A stretch of DNA of 64,000 bases, from contig NC_016946.1 in the NCBI RefSeq assembly GCF_000277125.1, positions 1,984,001-2,048,000 on the forward strand, written 5' to 3'. The stretch comes from Mycobacterium intracellulare ATCC 13950. GTDB lineage: Bacteria > Actinomycetota > Actinomycetes > Mycobacteriales > Mycobacteriaceae. The position numbers and the translations under genes are program-made. Under the pieces are notes generated by a model. That model was not told the DNA's origin. It did not search any database and worked only from the letters and a program-made list of their open reading frames with translations. Below, piece after piece: positions 7,972 to 17,025 of the stretch. Within the stretch, counting starts at the first letter, position 1. Each line of letters opens with the position of its first letter.

Positions 7972-9432
7972 ATGGCTGGGTCGGGTTCGCTCCTCGAGGC
8001 CTACGGTCACTACATTGACGGCCAGTGGACCGACCCGGACTGCGGACGCTACGACGTCGTCAATCCCGCCACCGAGGTGGTGATCCAAACGGCGCCCGAT
8101 GCGAGCGTGGCGCAGGTCCGGCAGGCGGTCGCAGCGGCCAGGTCCGCCTTCGACACGGGCCCGTGGCCCGCGGCAGAGCCCGCGGAACGGGCCCGCTGCC
8201 TGCAACAACTCAGCGATGCGCTGATGGCCAGGAGCGAGGAGATCTACGCACTCGCGCTGGCCGAGTGGGGTTGTTCCGCGAACGAACGGCTGATTCACGT
8301 CGACGGACCGGCATTCATGGTCGGCCATGCCGCCGAGCTCGCGGCGGAGCCCGCCGAGGCACCGATGGATGCCTGGGGGGCCGCGGGCACCACACTGCTG
8401 CGCTACGAACCCCTCGGTGTGGTGGCGGCCATGACGCCGTGGAACTTCCCGCACACCCTCAACGTCATGAAGTTGGGCGCGGCACTGGCGGCGGGAAATA
8501 CGCTGGTGCTCAAGCCTTCCCCGCTGACACCGCTGGCCGGGCTGGCGTTGGCGCGAATCATCGACGAGGACACGGACATTCCCCCTGGCGTCGTCAACGT
8601 GGTGACGCCGACCAGCGTCGAGGCCAGCAGGAGCCTGACCCTGGATCCCAGGGTCGACATGGTGAGCTTCACCGGTAGCTCTGTCGTCGGCCGCGACGTG
8701 ATGGCGGGAGCGGCGACCACCATGAAGCGCGTTCTGCTGGAATGCGGGGGCAAGTCGGCGACCATCCTGCTGCCCGACGTCGACGTCACCGACGACCTGT
8801 TGGAACGGCTGTTGTTCGAGGGATGCACGATGCATGCTGGTCAAGCCTGCATTCTCAACAGCAGGTTGCTGCTGCCCGAGGCGATCCACGACGAGGTGGT
8901 GGACCGGCTCGCCGCACTGTCCCGCGAAGTCGTGATCGGCGATCCCGTCGATCCGGCGGTCACCATGGGTCCGTTGATCAGCCGCGAGCACCTCGACCGT
9001 GTCGAGGGCTTCGTCAAACGCGCCGAAGCCGACGGTGCGACCGTCGTGGCCGGGGGAGCCCGCCCGAAGGATCTGAACAGCGGTTTCTATTTCGAGCCAA
9101 CGATACTCACCGATGCCGCCGCCGATTCGTATATCGCGCAGGAGGAGGTGTTCGGTCCCGTGCTGACCGTCTTGCGGTATCGCGACGACGATGACGCGGT
9201 GACCATCGCCAACAATTCGTCTTATGGCCTCGGCGGCGCGGTGTGGGGAAGCGACATCGACCGCGCGGTGGCCATCGCCCGGCGGATGAGGACCGGACAG
9301 GTATCGGTCAACGGCACAATCCCCGGAGACGCGCCGTTCGGAGGCTTCAAGCAGAGCGGCATCGGTCGGGAGGGCGGCGTGATGGGACTGCGGGCCTATA
9401 TGGAGCCCAAGGCCATCGGGATACCCGCGTGA
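7972..9432 (+). CDS. NAD(P)-dependent aldehyde dehydrogenase
   Basis: 486 aa ALDH-superfamily enzyme oxidising an aldehyde to a carboxylic acid. It has the cofactor motif MTPWNFPH, the catalytic Glu in LLECGGKSA and the catalytic Cys in HAGQACILNSR, followed by QEEVFGPVL and PFGGFKQSGIGRE. ATG 7972 follows AGGAAGG and gives the usual ALDH length; an upstream in-frame GTG at 7921 is less likely. The next gene starts on its stop codon (GTGA), so the acid product is probably passed on for CoA transfer. It could act on a terminal aldehyde made by one of the P450s (inference). Confidence 0.94.
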   Translation: MAGSGSLLEAYGHYIDGQWTDPDCGRYDVVNPATEVVIQTAPDASVAQVRQAVAAARSAFDTGPWPAAEPAERARCLQQLSDALMARSEEIYALALAEWGCSANERLIHVDGPAFMVGHAAELAAEPAEAPMDAWGAAGTTLLRYEPLGVVAAMTPWNFPHTLNVMKLGAALAAGNTLVLKPSPLTPLAGLALARIIDEDTDIPPGVVNVVTPTSVEASRSLTLDPRVDMVSFTGSSVVGRDVMAGAATTMKRVLLECGGKSATILLPDVDVTDDLLERLLFEGCTMHAGQACILNSRLLLPEAIHDEVVDRLAALSREVVIGDPVDPAVTMGPLISREHLDRVEGFVKRAEADGATVVAGGARPKDLNSGFYFEPTILTDAAADSYIAQEEVFGPVLTVLRYRDDDDAVTIANNSSYGLGGAVWGSDIDRAVAIARRMRTGQVSVNGTIPGDAPFGGFKQSGIGREGGVMGLRAYMEPKAIGIPA

Positions 9433-11828
9433 ACCGACCCCTGGCGGGCTTGCGCGTCGTCGAGTTGGCCTCCGAGATCGCGGGTCCCTATTGCGCGAAG
9501 CTGCTGGTGGACCTGGGCGCCGACGTGCGCAAGGTCGAGCCCCCGTCAGGTGACCCACTGCGCCGTTGGGGTCCCTTTCCCCCAGAGGGCCCTCATCCGG
9601 AGCGAAGCGGGCTGTTCGAGTACCTGAACGCCGGAAAGTGCGGCGCCACGGTTGATTTCGCGCAGGAACGTGGCCTTGAGGTCCTGCGCGAGATGATCTC
9701 GCAGGCGGATGTCCTGGTCGAAGACTTACCGGGGGGCGCACCTGAGCGCCGGGCGTGGGGTCTGGACGCGCAAACCCTGGCCCGGGTCAACCCGGATCTC
9801 GTCGTGGTCCGGATCTCCAGCTTCGGCCAGGAGGGGCCACTGCGTGACCGGGTGACGACTCCGCTGACCCTGCAGGCGGCGGCGGGTTGGATCAACGTGC
9901 GCGAGCCCGGCCGGGCGCCGCTACAGGCCGGCGCCCGCATCCCGGAATACATCGCGGGCGGATACGCGGCCCTCGGCGCGCTGACGGCCCTACGCGTCGC
10001 CACGGCCGAAACGCACCGGCCGGTCGAGGTGGACGTGTCGATGTTCGAGTCGCTGTTGGCGACGCTGCCCTATCCCATGCTGATGGCCGCCCGCTTGAAA
10101 AGCCTTGGCTTGCCGACGAATTCCAAAGCCGCGCCGATGCTGGGTATTGTGCGTGCCTCCGACGGCTGGATCGGGATCAACTGCCTGACCGGTCAGCATT
10201 GGCTGGACGTCTGCGCGATGGTCGGGTTGCCCGAGTTCGGCGACCACCAGCTCGCGATCATGCTCGGCGGGCCCGAGCGCGACGAGTTCTTCGCCAAGGC
10301 CCAGCCGTTCCTGGAATCGATGTCCGTCGCCGATCTGGTCGAATTGAGCCAGGCCATGCGCATACCCGCGGCGCCGATCACCGACGGCGACACGATCCTG
10401 GGCTGCCCGCAGTATGCGGAGCGAGGGTTTTTCGTCGACGCGGCCACCGACGGATGGCGATTCACCAGGCCAGGCGCGCCGTTCCGGCTCTCGAAGACCC
10501 CGGTACCGCCGCCATTGCCCGCTCCCGCCCTCCGAACAAACGGAGCGCAGGCCAAGTGGAGCAAGCGCGACGCACCGCGCCCGACGGGTGACGTCGCCGA
10601 CGTCTCTTTGCCGTTCGCCGGGTTGAAGGTCTTCGACTTGAGCACTTTCTGGGCGGGCGCGTATCTGACGTGCTACCTCGGTGCGTTCGGGGCGGACGTG
10701 ATCAAGGTCGAATCCATTCAGCGGCCCGACGGACACCGCTACTCGGGCTCGCTGCTGCGCGAGGGCGACGACTGGTACGAGCGCGGGCCGCTGTGGCAGG
10801 GAACCAATCTCAACAAGCGCGACATCACGCTGGATCTCACCTCTGCCACCGGTCGAGAGTTGGCGCTGCGACTGGCTGCGGAGGCCGACGTGGTGGTGGA
10901 GAACTTCTCGCCGCGCGTCGTCGAACAATTCGGACTGGATTACGACTCCATCGCGCGGGTCAATCCCGGCGTGATCATGGTGCGGATGCCCGGGTTCGGG
11001 CTCCAGGGGCCGTGGCGCGACTACGTGGGCTGGGCGCTGAACATCGAACAGGTGTCAGGCATGTCGGCCGCGACCGGTTATGCGGACGGCCCGCCGTGCA
11101 ATCTGCAGGGGCCCGCCGACCCGATCGCCGGCGTACACGCCTGCGTCGCGCTGCTGGCCGCCCTCGAGCACAGGCGGTCCACCGGCGAGGGGCAGCTGAT
11201 CGAGGCGGCGCAAATCGAGGTCGGCGCGGCGGTGACAGCCGAACCCGTCATCGAATACTCGTTGACGGGATCGGTGCGCCCGCGTGAGGGAAACCGCCAC
11301 CGCGAATACGCGCAGGGCGTCTATTCGACCGGCAATGTCGACGAGTGGGTCGCGCTCTCGGTGCGTCATGACGATGACTGGCGAGCGGTGCTGGACGCCA
11401 TTGACCGCCCCGACCTGCGCGACGACCCGAGATTCGCCTCCGCTGCAGCGCGCCGGGAACACCACGACGAATTCGACGAGGTACTGGCGAATTGGACGTG
11501 CGAGCGAACCGCGGAGGAGGTCGTGGCGACGTTTGGCCGGCATGGTGTGCCCGCCGAGCGACTGTTGACGGCCGATCGGATGTATGACGTCGAGCAACTC
11601 GACGCGCGCGGCTTCTATCAGGACCTGGACCATTCGATCACCGGCCGACAGAGGTTTCCCGGCTGGCCTTTTCGCATCTCGCCGGGACCCATACACCAGC
11701 ACAGGGCCGCCGCGCCGACACTCGGGCAGCACAACGCCGAGGTGCTTGGAGCGCTTGGACTTTCCGCTCAGGAGATTGCCGCGTTGCGGGAGCAACGAGT
11801 GATCGGGGAACGCGTTCTCAACGCATAG
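9429..11828 (+). CDS. Tandem CaiB/BaiF (class III) CoA-transferase
   Basis: 799 aa protein made of two consecutive class III CoA-transferase domains (about 3-385 and 398-795). Each begins with the typical LAGLRVVELA / FAGLKVFDLS followed by GADVxKVE. Family III enzymes use a catalytic Asp. The second domain has it in GPADPIAG (Asp564), while the first has Glu173 in RIPEYIAG at the equivalent site. One half may therefore be structural or use Glu. Start GTG 9429 overlaps the ALDH stop. It would make an acyl-CoA from the ALDH product by exchange with a donor CoA ester. Two-domain members such as Rv1866 are known in mycobacteria. Confidence 0.9.
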   Translation: MNRPLAGLRVVELASEIAGPYCAKLLVDLGADVRKVEPPSGDPLRRWGPFPPEGPHPERSGLFEYLNAGKCGATVDFAQERGLEVLREMISQADVLVEDLPGGAPERRAWGLDAQTLARVNPDLVVVRISSFGQEGPLRDRVTTPLTLQAAAGWINVREPGRAPLQAGARIPEYIAGGYAALGALTALRVATAETHRPVEVDVSMFESLLATLPYPMLMAARLKSLGLPTNSKAAPMLGIVRASDGWIGINCLTGQHWLDVCAMVGLPEFGDHQLAIMLGGPERDEFFAKAQPFLESMSVADLVELSQAMRIPAAPITDGDTILGCPQYAERGFFVDAATDGWRFTRPGAPFRLSKTPVPPPLPAPALRTNGAQAKWSKRDAPRPTGDVADVSLPFAGLKVFDLSTFWAGAYLTCYLGAFGADVIKVESIQRPDGHRYSGSLLREGDDWYERGPLWQGTNLNKRDITLDLTSATGRELALRLAAEADVVVENFSPRVVEQFGLDYDSIARVNPGVIMVRMPGFGLQGPWRDYVGWALNIEQVSGMSAATGYADGPPCNLQGPADPIAGVHACVALLAALEHRRSTGEGQLIEAAQIEVGAAVTAEPVIEYSLTGSVRPREGNRHREYAQGVYSTGNVDEWVALSVRHDDDWRAVLDAIDRPDLRDDPRFASAAARREHHDEFDEVLANWTCERTAEEVVATFGRHGVPAERLLTADRMYDVEQLDARGFYQDLDHSITGRQRFPGWPFRISPGPIHQHRAAAPTLGQHNAEVLGALGLSAQEIAALREQRVIGERVLNA

Positions 11829-11850
11829 TCGATGAACTCGGCCCGTTCGG

Positions 11851-12327
11851 TCAGGCGTCGATCATCGCGGCGATCGTGTCGACGACGCACGCCGGGCGAT
11901 CGCTGCCCTCCACTTCGACGGTGACGCGAACCGTGGCCCGGCCGCCTTTGTCGTTGCGCTCAACCTTGAGCAGTTCGGCGCCAGCCCTGATGCGGGAATC
12001 GACCGGTACCGGGGCGGGGAAGCGCAGCTTGTCGCTTCCGTAATTGACTTGCATCGCCAAGCCGGTTACCCGGTAGATCTGTTGCACGAGAATGGGTACC
12101 AGCGACAAGGTCAGATAGCCGTGGGCGATGGTCTTGCCGTAGGGACCGGCGGCCGCCTTCTCAGGGTCGACATGGATCCATTGATGGTCACCGGTCGCCT
12201 CGGCGAACAAGTCGATTTCCTTCTGCGTGACCTGGCGCCAGTCGCTGAAACCAAGGTGCTCGCCGACGTGAGCCTCGAAGTCGGCGATTCCGTCGTAAAC
12301 CTTCGGGGATGTGCGCGCCCGGGTCAT
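11851..12327 (-). CDS. MaoC-like (R)-specific enoyl-CoA hydratase
   Basis: 158 aa single hotdog with a full hydratase motif: FAEATGDHQWIHVD followed by GPYGKTIAHGYLTLSL. It resembles the HtdZ/Rv0130 group. The Asp-His pair needed for hydration of trans-2-enoyl-CoA is present. Start ATG 12327 overlaps the stop of the amidohydrolase (ATGA), so the two are translated together. Only 22 bases separate its stop from the convergent CoA-transferase stop, and no hairpin terminator is visible there. Confidence 0.9.
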   Translation of the reverse strand: MTRARTSPKVYDGIADFEAHVGEHLGFSDWRQVTQKEIDLFAEATGDHQWIHVDPEKAAAGPYGKTIAHGYLTLSLVPILVQQIYRVTGLAMQVNYGSDKLRFPAPVPVDSRIRAGAELLKVERNDKGGRATVRVTVEVEGSDRPACVVDTIAAMIDA

Positions 12328-13517
12328 GCCGGAACCTTGAGCCCCAACTGCTCGATAGCGTTGCCTCCCATGATCTTCGCCTTGGCGGCCTCGGAGACAC
12401 CGTCGAGCCGGTCGACAAAGCTCAGCGGATCACCGATGCCCTCGGGGTGCGGGAAATCGGAGCCGAACATCACGTGATCCTCGCCCATGATGTCGATAAT
12501 CCCCTTGAGGTCGTCCTCGAGGAACGGATGGATGTAGATGTTTCGCTTGAACACCTCGACCGGGTGCTCGTCGAACTCCTTGGGCATGATCTTGTACGCG
12601 GTGTTGAGCTGCTCGAGCAGATTGCGGACCCACCCGCTGCCGTTCTCGACGCAGAAGATCTTCAGATCGGGGAAGCGCGACAACGCGCCGTGGCAGATCA
12701 TCGCGGCCAGGGTGTCCTCGATGGCGCGGTGGCCCATCACGACTTCGCGTAACGCGCTCGGCTTGAAGGACAGATACTCGTCGCCGCCTTCCCACTCCAT
12801 GAGGTGTTTTTGGTAGCCGCTGTCCGAGGCGTGCATGGTGACCGGCATGCCGGCGTTGACGACCTCTTCCCAGAACGGGTCGAACTCGGGGAGGCCCATG
12901 GAGCGCGAACCGCCGAACCGGCTGGGCACGGGTGCGGGCCGCACCAGGAATGTCTTCATGCCGCGCTCGAGGCCCCAGTGGAATTCCTTGATGGCTTCGT
13001 CCACCAGGGGCAGGCAGATCACGGGGGTGGCGAAGATCCGGTCGTGGTAGTTGAACGTCCAGTGCTCGTGCATCCACTCGTTGAGCGCATGAATGATCGC
13101 GTGCGTGAGGATGACGTCGTCGGTCGTGCGTTCCTCGATGAGACTGGCGAGCGTCGGATACATGACGCACTGATCGATGCCGAGTTCGTCCATCAGTTCC
13201 AGTCGCGGCGCGGGTGACTGGTATGCCGGGATGACATCCATTGCCTCGCCGATGAATTCGCGGAAGTTGAGGCCTTCGGGATTGTTGCCCAGGAAATAGT
13301 CCTCCGCGCTGCCCGGCCTGGCGACTCGCTCGAACGTCGGGTTGGGGATCATGTGGCTGATGTGGTCCTTGACGACGAGTTTGGGTCGGCCGTTGACCTC
13401 GACGTAGCCGACCTTTCCGCGGTGCTCCTTCGGCAGGTACTTGGTGAGCGCGTCCGTCGTCTCGTACATGTGGTTGTCGATGTCGAAAACCGGGTACGGC
13501 AGAGACCGGGGTGACAT
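12324..13517 (-). CDS. Amidohydrolase-2 family metal-dependent hydrolase/decarboxylase (paralogue 1)
   Basis: 397 aa TIM-barrel protein of the amidohydro_2 (ACMSD-like) family. The N-terminal metal motif reads FDIDNHMYE, with Asp at the place of the first His of HxH. Later it has PVTMHASDSGYQ, FCVENGSGW and MFGSDFPHPEG, which contain the expected metal and catalytic His and Asp. Family members hydrolyse C-N or C-C bonds or decarboxylate. It is clearly paralogous to the proteins at 17026 and 21967 (shared YETxDAxTxYLP start). A strong palindrome sits 44 bp upstream. Confidence 0.85.
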   Translation of the reverse strand: MSPRSLPYPVFDIDNHMYETTDALTKYLPKEHRGKVGYVEVNGRPKLVVKDHISHMIPNPTFERVARPGSAEDYFLGNNPEGLNFREFIGEAMDVIPAYQSPAPRLELMDELGIDQCVMYPTLASLIEERTTDDVILTHAIIHALNEWMHEHWTFNYHDRIFATPVICLPLVDEAIKEFHWGLERGMKTFLVRPAPVPSRFGGSRSMGLPEFDPFWEEVVNAGMPVTMHASDSGYQKHLMEWEGGDEYLSFKPSALREVVMGHRAIEDTLAAMICHGALSRFPDLKIFCVENGSGWVRNLLEQLNTAYKIMPKEFDEHPVEVFKRNIYIHPFLEDDLKGIIDIMGEDHVMFGSDFPHPEGIGDPLSFVDRLDGVSEAAKAKIMGGNAIEQLGLKVPA

Positions 13518-13560
13518 GAGGCTATCCCTCCTCCGAGCAGCGAATATGATCGTTTACGAT

Positions 13561-13583
13561 AAGTGAGAACGACGTTATCACTT
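13561..13583. promoter_or_regulatory. Near-perfect 23-bp palindrome in amidohydrolase promoter
   Basis: Left arm AAGTGAGAACG and right arm CGTTATCACTT surround a single central A. The arms pair at 10 of 11 positions. It contains a GAGAACGACGTTATC core related to the GAGAA-type sites elsewhere in the cluster, with one base fewer between half-sites. It lies 44 bp upstream of the amidohydrolase ATG, a fit for a TetR-type operator. Confidence 0.65.
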
Positions 13584-13607
13584 TGGCTTTTCAACATCCA
13601 GACGGGG

Positions 13608-14243
13608 TCAGGACGCCGGGATCCCTTTCCACGCGTCAATCACGGCATCGGTGGTGGTCACCGTGGCGAGCAGGGACAGCGTGTTATCGATGATGGACTC
13701 GGCGTACTCCCGTGGATACCCGCTCACCGCGTCACGCGGCAACACGAACTGATAGCTGCGGTTCACCGCGTCCATCGCGAAGTTCTGGATGGCGATGTTG
13801 ACCGAAACGCCCACTCCCACAATGGTCTTGATGTTCATGTTCCGCAGCACCGAGTCAAGATCGGTACCCGTCATCGGTCCGACGCCGTGGGTGCGGGTCA
13901 GCACGAGGTCGCTGGGTACCGGACCGAGTTCGGGCAGGACCGATGCGCCGGGGCTGCCGGGAGTCAGGTCGGCGGCGAACGATTTTCCGGCCATGAACAG
14001 CCGGGCATTGCTGTTCGATCCCCGGTTGTCCGGGCGCTTCTCGATCAGGCAGTGCACGACCGCGACACCGGCCGCCCTGGCGGCGCCGAGCAGCCTGGCG
14101 ATGTTGGGAATGGCTTCGCGCCGGGCCTCTTCGGCGAGCAATGGAAGGCCGGCCTGCGGCCCGATCACCCCGCCCTGGCACTCCTGGGTCACCAGCGCGG
14201 TGGTTGCGGGATCGAGCATGGCTTGAAGGCTGGGTTGTGGCAT
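13608..14243 (-). CDS. Isochorismatase-like (cysteine hydrolase fold) protein with altered active site
   Basis: 211 aa isochorismatase-fold protein. The canonical triad Asp-Lys-Cys appears lost. The Asp position in ALVTQECQGG aligns to Glu21, the Lys before the GTDLD turn aligns to Thr118, and the Cys in the GVxxxxC block (GVGVSVNIAIQNFA) aligns to Ala151. It may be a binding or scaffolding protein, or a divergent hydrolase. ATG 14243 is used; an in-frame GTG at 14282 would add 13 residues. It runs toward the amidohydrolase promoter and away from the NTF2-like gene. A GAGAA-type repeat overlaps its start. Confidence 0.78.
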   Translation of the reverse strand: MPQPSLQAMLDPATTALVTQECQGGVIGPQAGLPLLAEEARREAIPNIARLLGAARAAGVAVVHCLIEKRPDNRGSNSNARLFMAGKSFAADLTPGSPGASVLPELGPVPSDLVLTRTHGVGPMTGTDLDSVLRNMNIKTIVGVGVSVNIAIQNFAMDAVNRSYQFVLPRDAVSGYPREYAESIIDNTLSLLATVTTTDAVIDAWKGIPAS

Positions 14244-14260
14244 GAGAATAGACGTTATCG
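14243..14260. promoter_or_regulatory. Candidate operator TGAGAATAGACGTTATCG
   Basis: It lies in the 50-bp divergent region between the isochorismatase-like and NTF2-like genes and overlaps the start codon of the former. The left half-site TGAGAAT is identical to the strong sites at 23164 and 42708; the right half GTTATC is shared with the 13561 palindrome. Confidence 0.5.
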
Positions 14261-14293
14261 TGTGCTGGAACTCAATTTCCACGAGGAGGACCG

Positions 14294-14740
14294 ATGGAGG
14301 CTTGGGAGCTTGAAGTGCGGGAGTCGGTACGGCAGACGTTGGCCGACTACACCGCCGCCACCGACCGATTCGATCTTCGTGCGCTGGCGGCGTGTTTCTG
14401 CGACGAGGGAGTGCTGGAATTCACCGGCGGTGCCGAGCGCTTGACGGGGCCCGCGCAAATCGAGGCCGGCCTCGGCGCCGCGGTGACCCGGCCTTCGACA
14501 CCGGGCCAGCCGGCACGGCGCGCTCCGACCCACGTCCGCCACCATGTCTCCAGCATTCGGTTCGGGTCGGTGGCAAACACCAGGGTCGAGGTCAGCAGTT
14601 ACTTCGCGGTCCACACCGACATCGGACTCGACCACTGGGGCCGCTACCGCGACGTTCTTGTGCCCCTGAATGGTCGGTGGCTGTTCGCCCATCGCCGGAT
14701 CAGTGTGGACGCGTTCGCGGCCGACAGCCTGATGGCCTAA
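14294..14740 (+). CDS. SnoaL-like/NTF2-fold protein
   Basis: 148 aa small alpha+beta cone protein of the nuclear transport factor 2/SnoaL-like superfamily: a long N-terminal helix, a DRFDLRALAACFCDEGVLEF strand region and a C-terminal WLFAHRRISVDAF strand. Such proteins act as isomerases, dehydratases or ring-hydroxylating-dioxygenase beta-like folds, and the specific reaction cannot be inferred. ATG 14294 follows GAGGAGGA. It is divergent from the isochorismatase-like gene and convergent with the LLM oxidoreductase. Confidence 0.82.
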   Translation: MEAWELEVRESVRQTLADYTAATDRFDLRALAACFCDEGVLEFTGGAERLTGPAQIEAGLGAAVTRPSTPGQPARRAPTHVRHHVSSIRFGSVANTRVEVSSYFAVHTDIGLDHWGRYRDVLVPLNGRWLFAHRRISVDAFAADSLMA

Positions 14741-14743
14741 GGG

Positions 14744-15646
14744 TCATGCCGTGATGAACTCCTTGGCGAAAGCGCGCGAACGTTCGATGAGTTCGCTCCG
14801 GTCGGAGCCGGACGGGGCGATGGTCAACCAGGTGACCCCGGCGGCAGCGAGCCGCGCGATGATGGCGTGACGTTCGTCGGCCGATCTGCTGTCCTCCAAG
14901 AGGTTTCCCGCGGAGAAGCAGATGTCCAGCGGTGCGGTGCGGCCGATTTGGGCCGCGTACTGCTTGGCCCAGCCGATCGCGACCTCCAAATCCTCGATGG
15001 TCGAGATCTCCGCGGTGCGCGATGCGGCGGCGTAGCCGAACGTGTTGAACGGCGCCCACCCCTGAGCGCGCGATACCGCCCGGCGCACGGCCGGCTTGCT
15101 GTTGCCGCCGACCCATACCGGTGGGGGAGTCGTCGGCAGCGGGCGCAGCCGAACACCGCGGGCGGCGAATGACGTCCCCTGGTAGGCGATGTCCTCGCCG
15201 GTGAGCACCTTGTCCAGTACGTCCAGTGCCTCGTCGAGCAGCGTGCCGCGGCTGTCGAAATCGATTCCGAGGGCCTTGAATTCGGGCTTGAGATATCCGG
15301 CGGCAGTTCCGAGGATGAGGCGTCCCCTTGACAACGCGGCGAGGCTCTGAATCGATTTGGCGCCGAGAAAAGGATTGCGGTAAGCGGCGATGTAGACATT
15401 GGTCAGCACCTTGATGTCGGTCGTTGCGGCGGCCGCGAAAGCCAACGCGACGAACGGATCAAGGGCGTGGTGGCCGCCGTGGTCGAGCCACTTCGCATCG
15501 GGTGCGGGGTGATCGGTGACGTGGACGGCCGCGAACCCGCTCTCCTCGGCCACTCGCGCGATTTCGGCGATCGCTTCAGCGGTTACGAACTCATCGACCG
15601 TTTCGACACGATGAGTCGGCAGTTCGAGGGAAAAGAAGACGGTCAC
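14744..15646 (-). CDS. LLM-class (luciferase-like) flavin/F420-dependent oxidoreductase
   Basis: 300 aa luciferase-like TIM-barrel oxidoreductase, with VHVTDHPAP near the N-terminus and the typical LSRGRLILGTAAGYLKPEF block followed by PPPVWVGGNSKPAVRRA. In mycobacteria most such proteins use coenzyme F420, though FMN cannot be excluded from sequence. GTG 15646 follows AAAGGA. It is 10 nt downstream of an ACAD gene and probably co-transcribed with it. It could reduce or oxidise a hydroxyl, keto or enone group of the substrate. Confidence 0.88.
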   Translation of the reverse strand: MTVFFSLELPTHRVETVDEFVTAEAIAEIARVAEESGFAAVHVTDHPAPDAKWLDHGGHHALDPFVALAFAAAATTDIKVLTNVYIAAYRNPFLGAKSIQSLAALSRGRLILGTAAGYLKPEFKALGIDFDSRGTLLDEALDVLDKVLTGEDIAYQGTSFAARGVRLRPLPTTPPPVWVGGNSKPAVRRAVSRAQGWAPFNTFGYAAASRTAEISTIEDLEVAIGWAKQYAAQIGRTAPLDICFSAGNLLEDSRSADERHAIIARLAAAGVTWLTIAPSGSDRSELIERSRAFAKEFITA

Positions 15647-15656
15647 GAGGATCCTT

Positions 15657-16757
15657 TCATTCAGAGACGAGCGTGGCCAGGCGCTGCGCGTGGTAGTCCG
15701 GGTCGCCGAAAATCAGCTGACTGGCCTTGGCGCGCCGGACGTACAAATGGGCGTCGTGTTCCCAGGTGAAGCCGATTCCGCCGTGGATGCGCATGTTGTC
15801 GAGCGCAACCTGCAGGAAGGCTTCCGAACACACCATCTTCGCGACCGACGCGGCGGTCGGGAGATCATCGGTGCCGGCCACTGCGGCCGCATGCGATTGG
15901 GCCGATCGCGCGCCCTCCACCTGAACCAACATGTCCGCGCACCGGTGCTTCACCGCTTGGAAACTACCGATCGGCCGACCGAACTGAATTCGATTCTTGG
16001 CGTAGTCGACGGCCATATCGAGGCACCGTTGCGCCGCGCCGACCTGTTCGGCCGTCAGCGCGACGAGCGCGAGGTCCGATGTGCGGGCAAGGAACTTCGC
16101 GGCACCACCGTCTGTTCCGATCAGCTCCGCCGGTGCGCCGTCGAACTGCACCCGCGCCACCTTGCGGGTGCGGTCGAGTCCGGCCAACGGCGTGCGACAA
16201 AGCCCCTCTGGCCCGGCACGTACCGCGAACAACGACACGCCCGCGTCGGTGATGGCCGGCGCCAAGACGACGTCCGCGGTGTGACCGTCGATAACGAGCG
16301 GCGCCTCACCACGGATCCGATAACCGGCGCCCCGGCGGTCGGCCCGCAACGTCACGGCATCCGGGTCCCACGCGCCGAGTTGGCCGTTGAGGATCAGCGT
16401 CGCGGTGGTGGAACCGTCGACGAACCCAGGAACGAACCGCTCCACCGCCGCGTCGTCCTCGCTGGCGAGAATGGCCTGGGTCGCCAGCGCCACGGTGGCG
16501 AAGAAGGGGGAGCACACCAGCGCGCGTCCCATTTCCTCGAACACCACCGCAAGTTCGACCACACCGGCACCCGCCCCGCCCCATCGTTCCGGCACGACGA
16601 TGCCCTGCAGTCCCAACTCGCCCGCCATCTGGCGCCACGACGCCTCGTCGTACCCGATGTCCGTCGCCATCAGCTTGCGAACGGTCTCGCTGGGCGATGT
16701 CGCGCTCAAGTAGTCGCGGACGACGCTGCGAAGCTCGTCGACCTCACTTGACGGCAC
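15657..16757 (-). CDS. Acyl-CoA dehydrogenase (small-subunit type)
   Basis: 366 aa ACAD with NRIQFGRPIGSFQAVKHRCAD in its FAD-binding region (motif spans about residues 240-260) and the C-terminal block IHGGIGFTWEHDAHLYVRRAK, which retains Glu. It resembles the smaller subunits of heteromeric mycobacterial ACADs, yet no large ACAD is adjacent; the one at 29112-30359 is also unpaired and could be its partner (speculative). GTG 16757 is preceded by GGGAGG at 8 nt. The 268-bp region upstream is divergent with the amidohydrolase operon at 17026. Confidence 0.88.
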   Translation of the reverse strand: MPSSEVDELRSVVRDYLSATSPSETVRKLMATDIGYDEASWRQMAGELGLQGIVVPERWGGAGAGVVELAVVFEEMGRALVCSPFFATVALATQAILASEDDAAVERFVPGFVDGSTTATLILNGQLGAWDPDAVTLRADRRGAGYRIRGEAPLVIDGHTADVVLAPAITDAGVSLFAVRAGPEGLCRTPLAGLDRTRKVARVQFDGAPAELIGTDGGAAKFLARTSDLALVALTAEQVGAAQRCLDMAVDYAKNRIQFGRPIGSFQAVKHRCADMLVQVEGARSAQSHAAAVAGTDDLPTAASVAKMVCSEAFLQVALDNMRIHGGIGFTWEHDAHLYVRRAKASQLIFGDPDYHAQRLATLVSE

Positions 16758-16990
16758 GCCGGGCCTCCCGGCTCGGGCTCACGCGGGCTGCTGCGGGATC
16801 TGGGATACGCAACGCGGCAGACCGAACGCTCAGCGGTGCCCACCCGATCATGTTGTCGTACAGCGGTTTTGATGGAGTCATGTCTTCCTTTGCGCGATCG
16901 CGGCTGACGCCGGCGTCCCTCACTCGGGCGCCTGGCCATCCCGCGCGAGATGGCCATTGTCGGATCAGGATAGTATGTTTTGTGAAAATA

Positions 16991-17006
16991 GAGAATAATC
17001 ATTCTC
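16991..17006. promoter_or_regulatory. Operator-like inverted repeat GAGAATAATCATTCTC
   Basis: Perfect 6-bp arms GAGAAT/ATTCTC with a 4-base centre, 19 bp before GTG 17026. It is one of the two best copies of the motif shared by promoters across the cluster. It overlaps the likely 5' leader, so a bound repressor would block transcription of the 17026-21947 operon. Confidence 0.7.
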
Positions 17007-17025
17007 GCGCTTAAGGAGCGAAGCG

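Noticed and set aside
7855..9741. 628-codon minus-strand open frame opposite the aldehyde dehydrogenase and CoA-transferase
   Set aside because: Low-complexity Arg/His/Gly-rich translation without any domain, exactly antisense to two well-supported enzymes; a by-product of high GC content.
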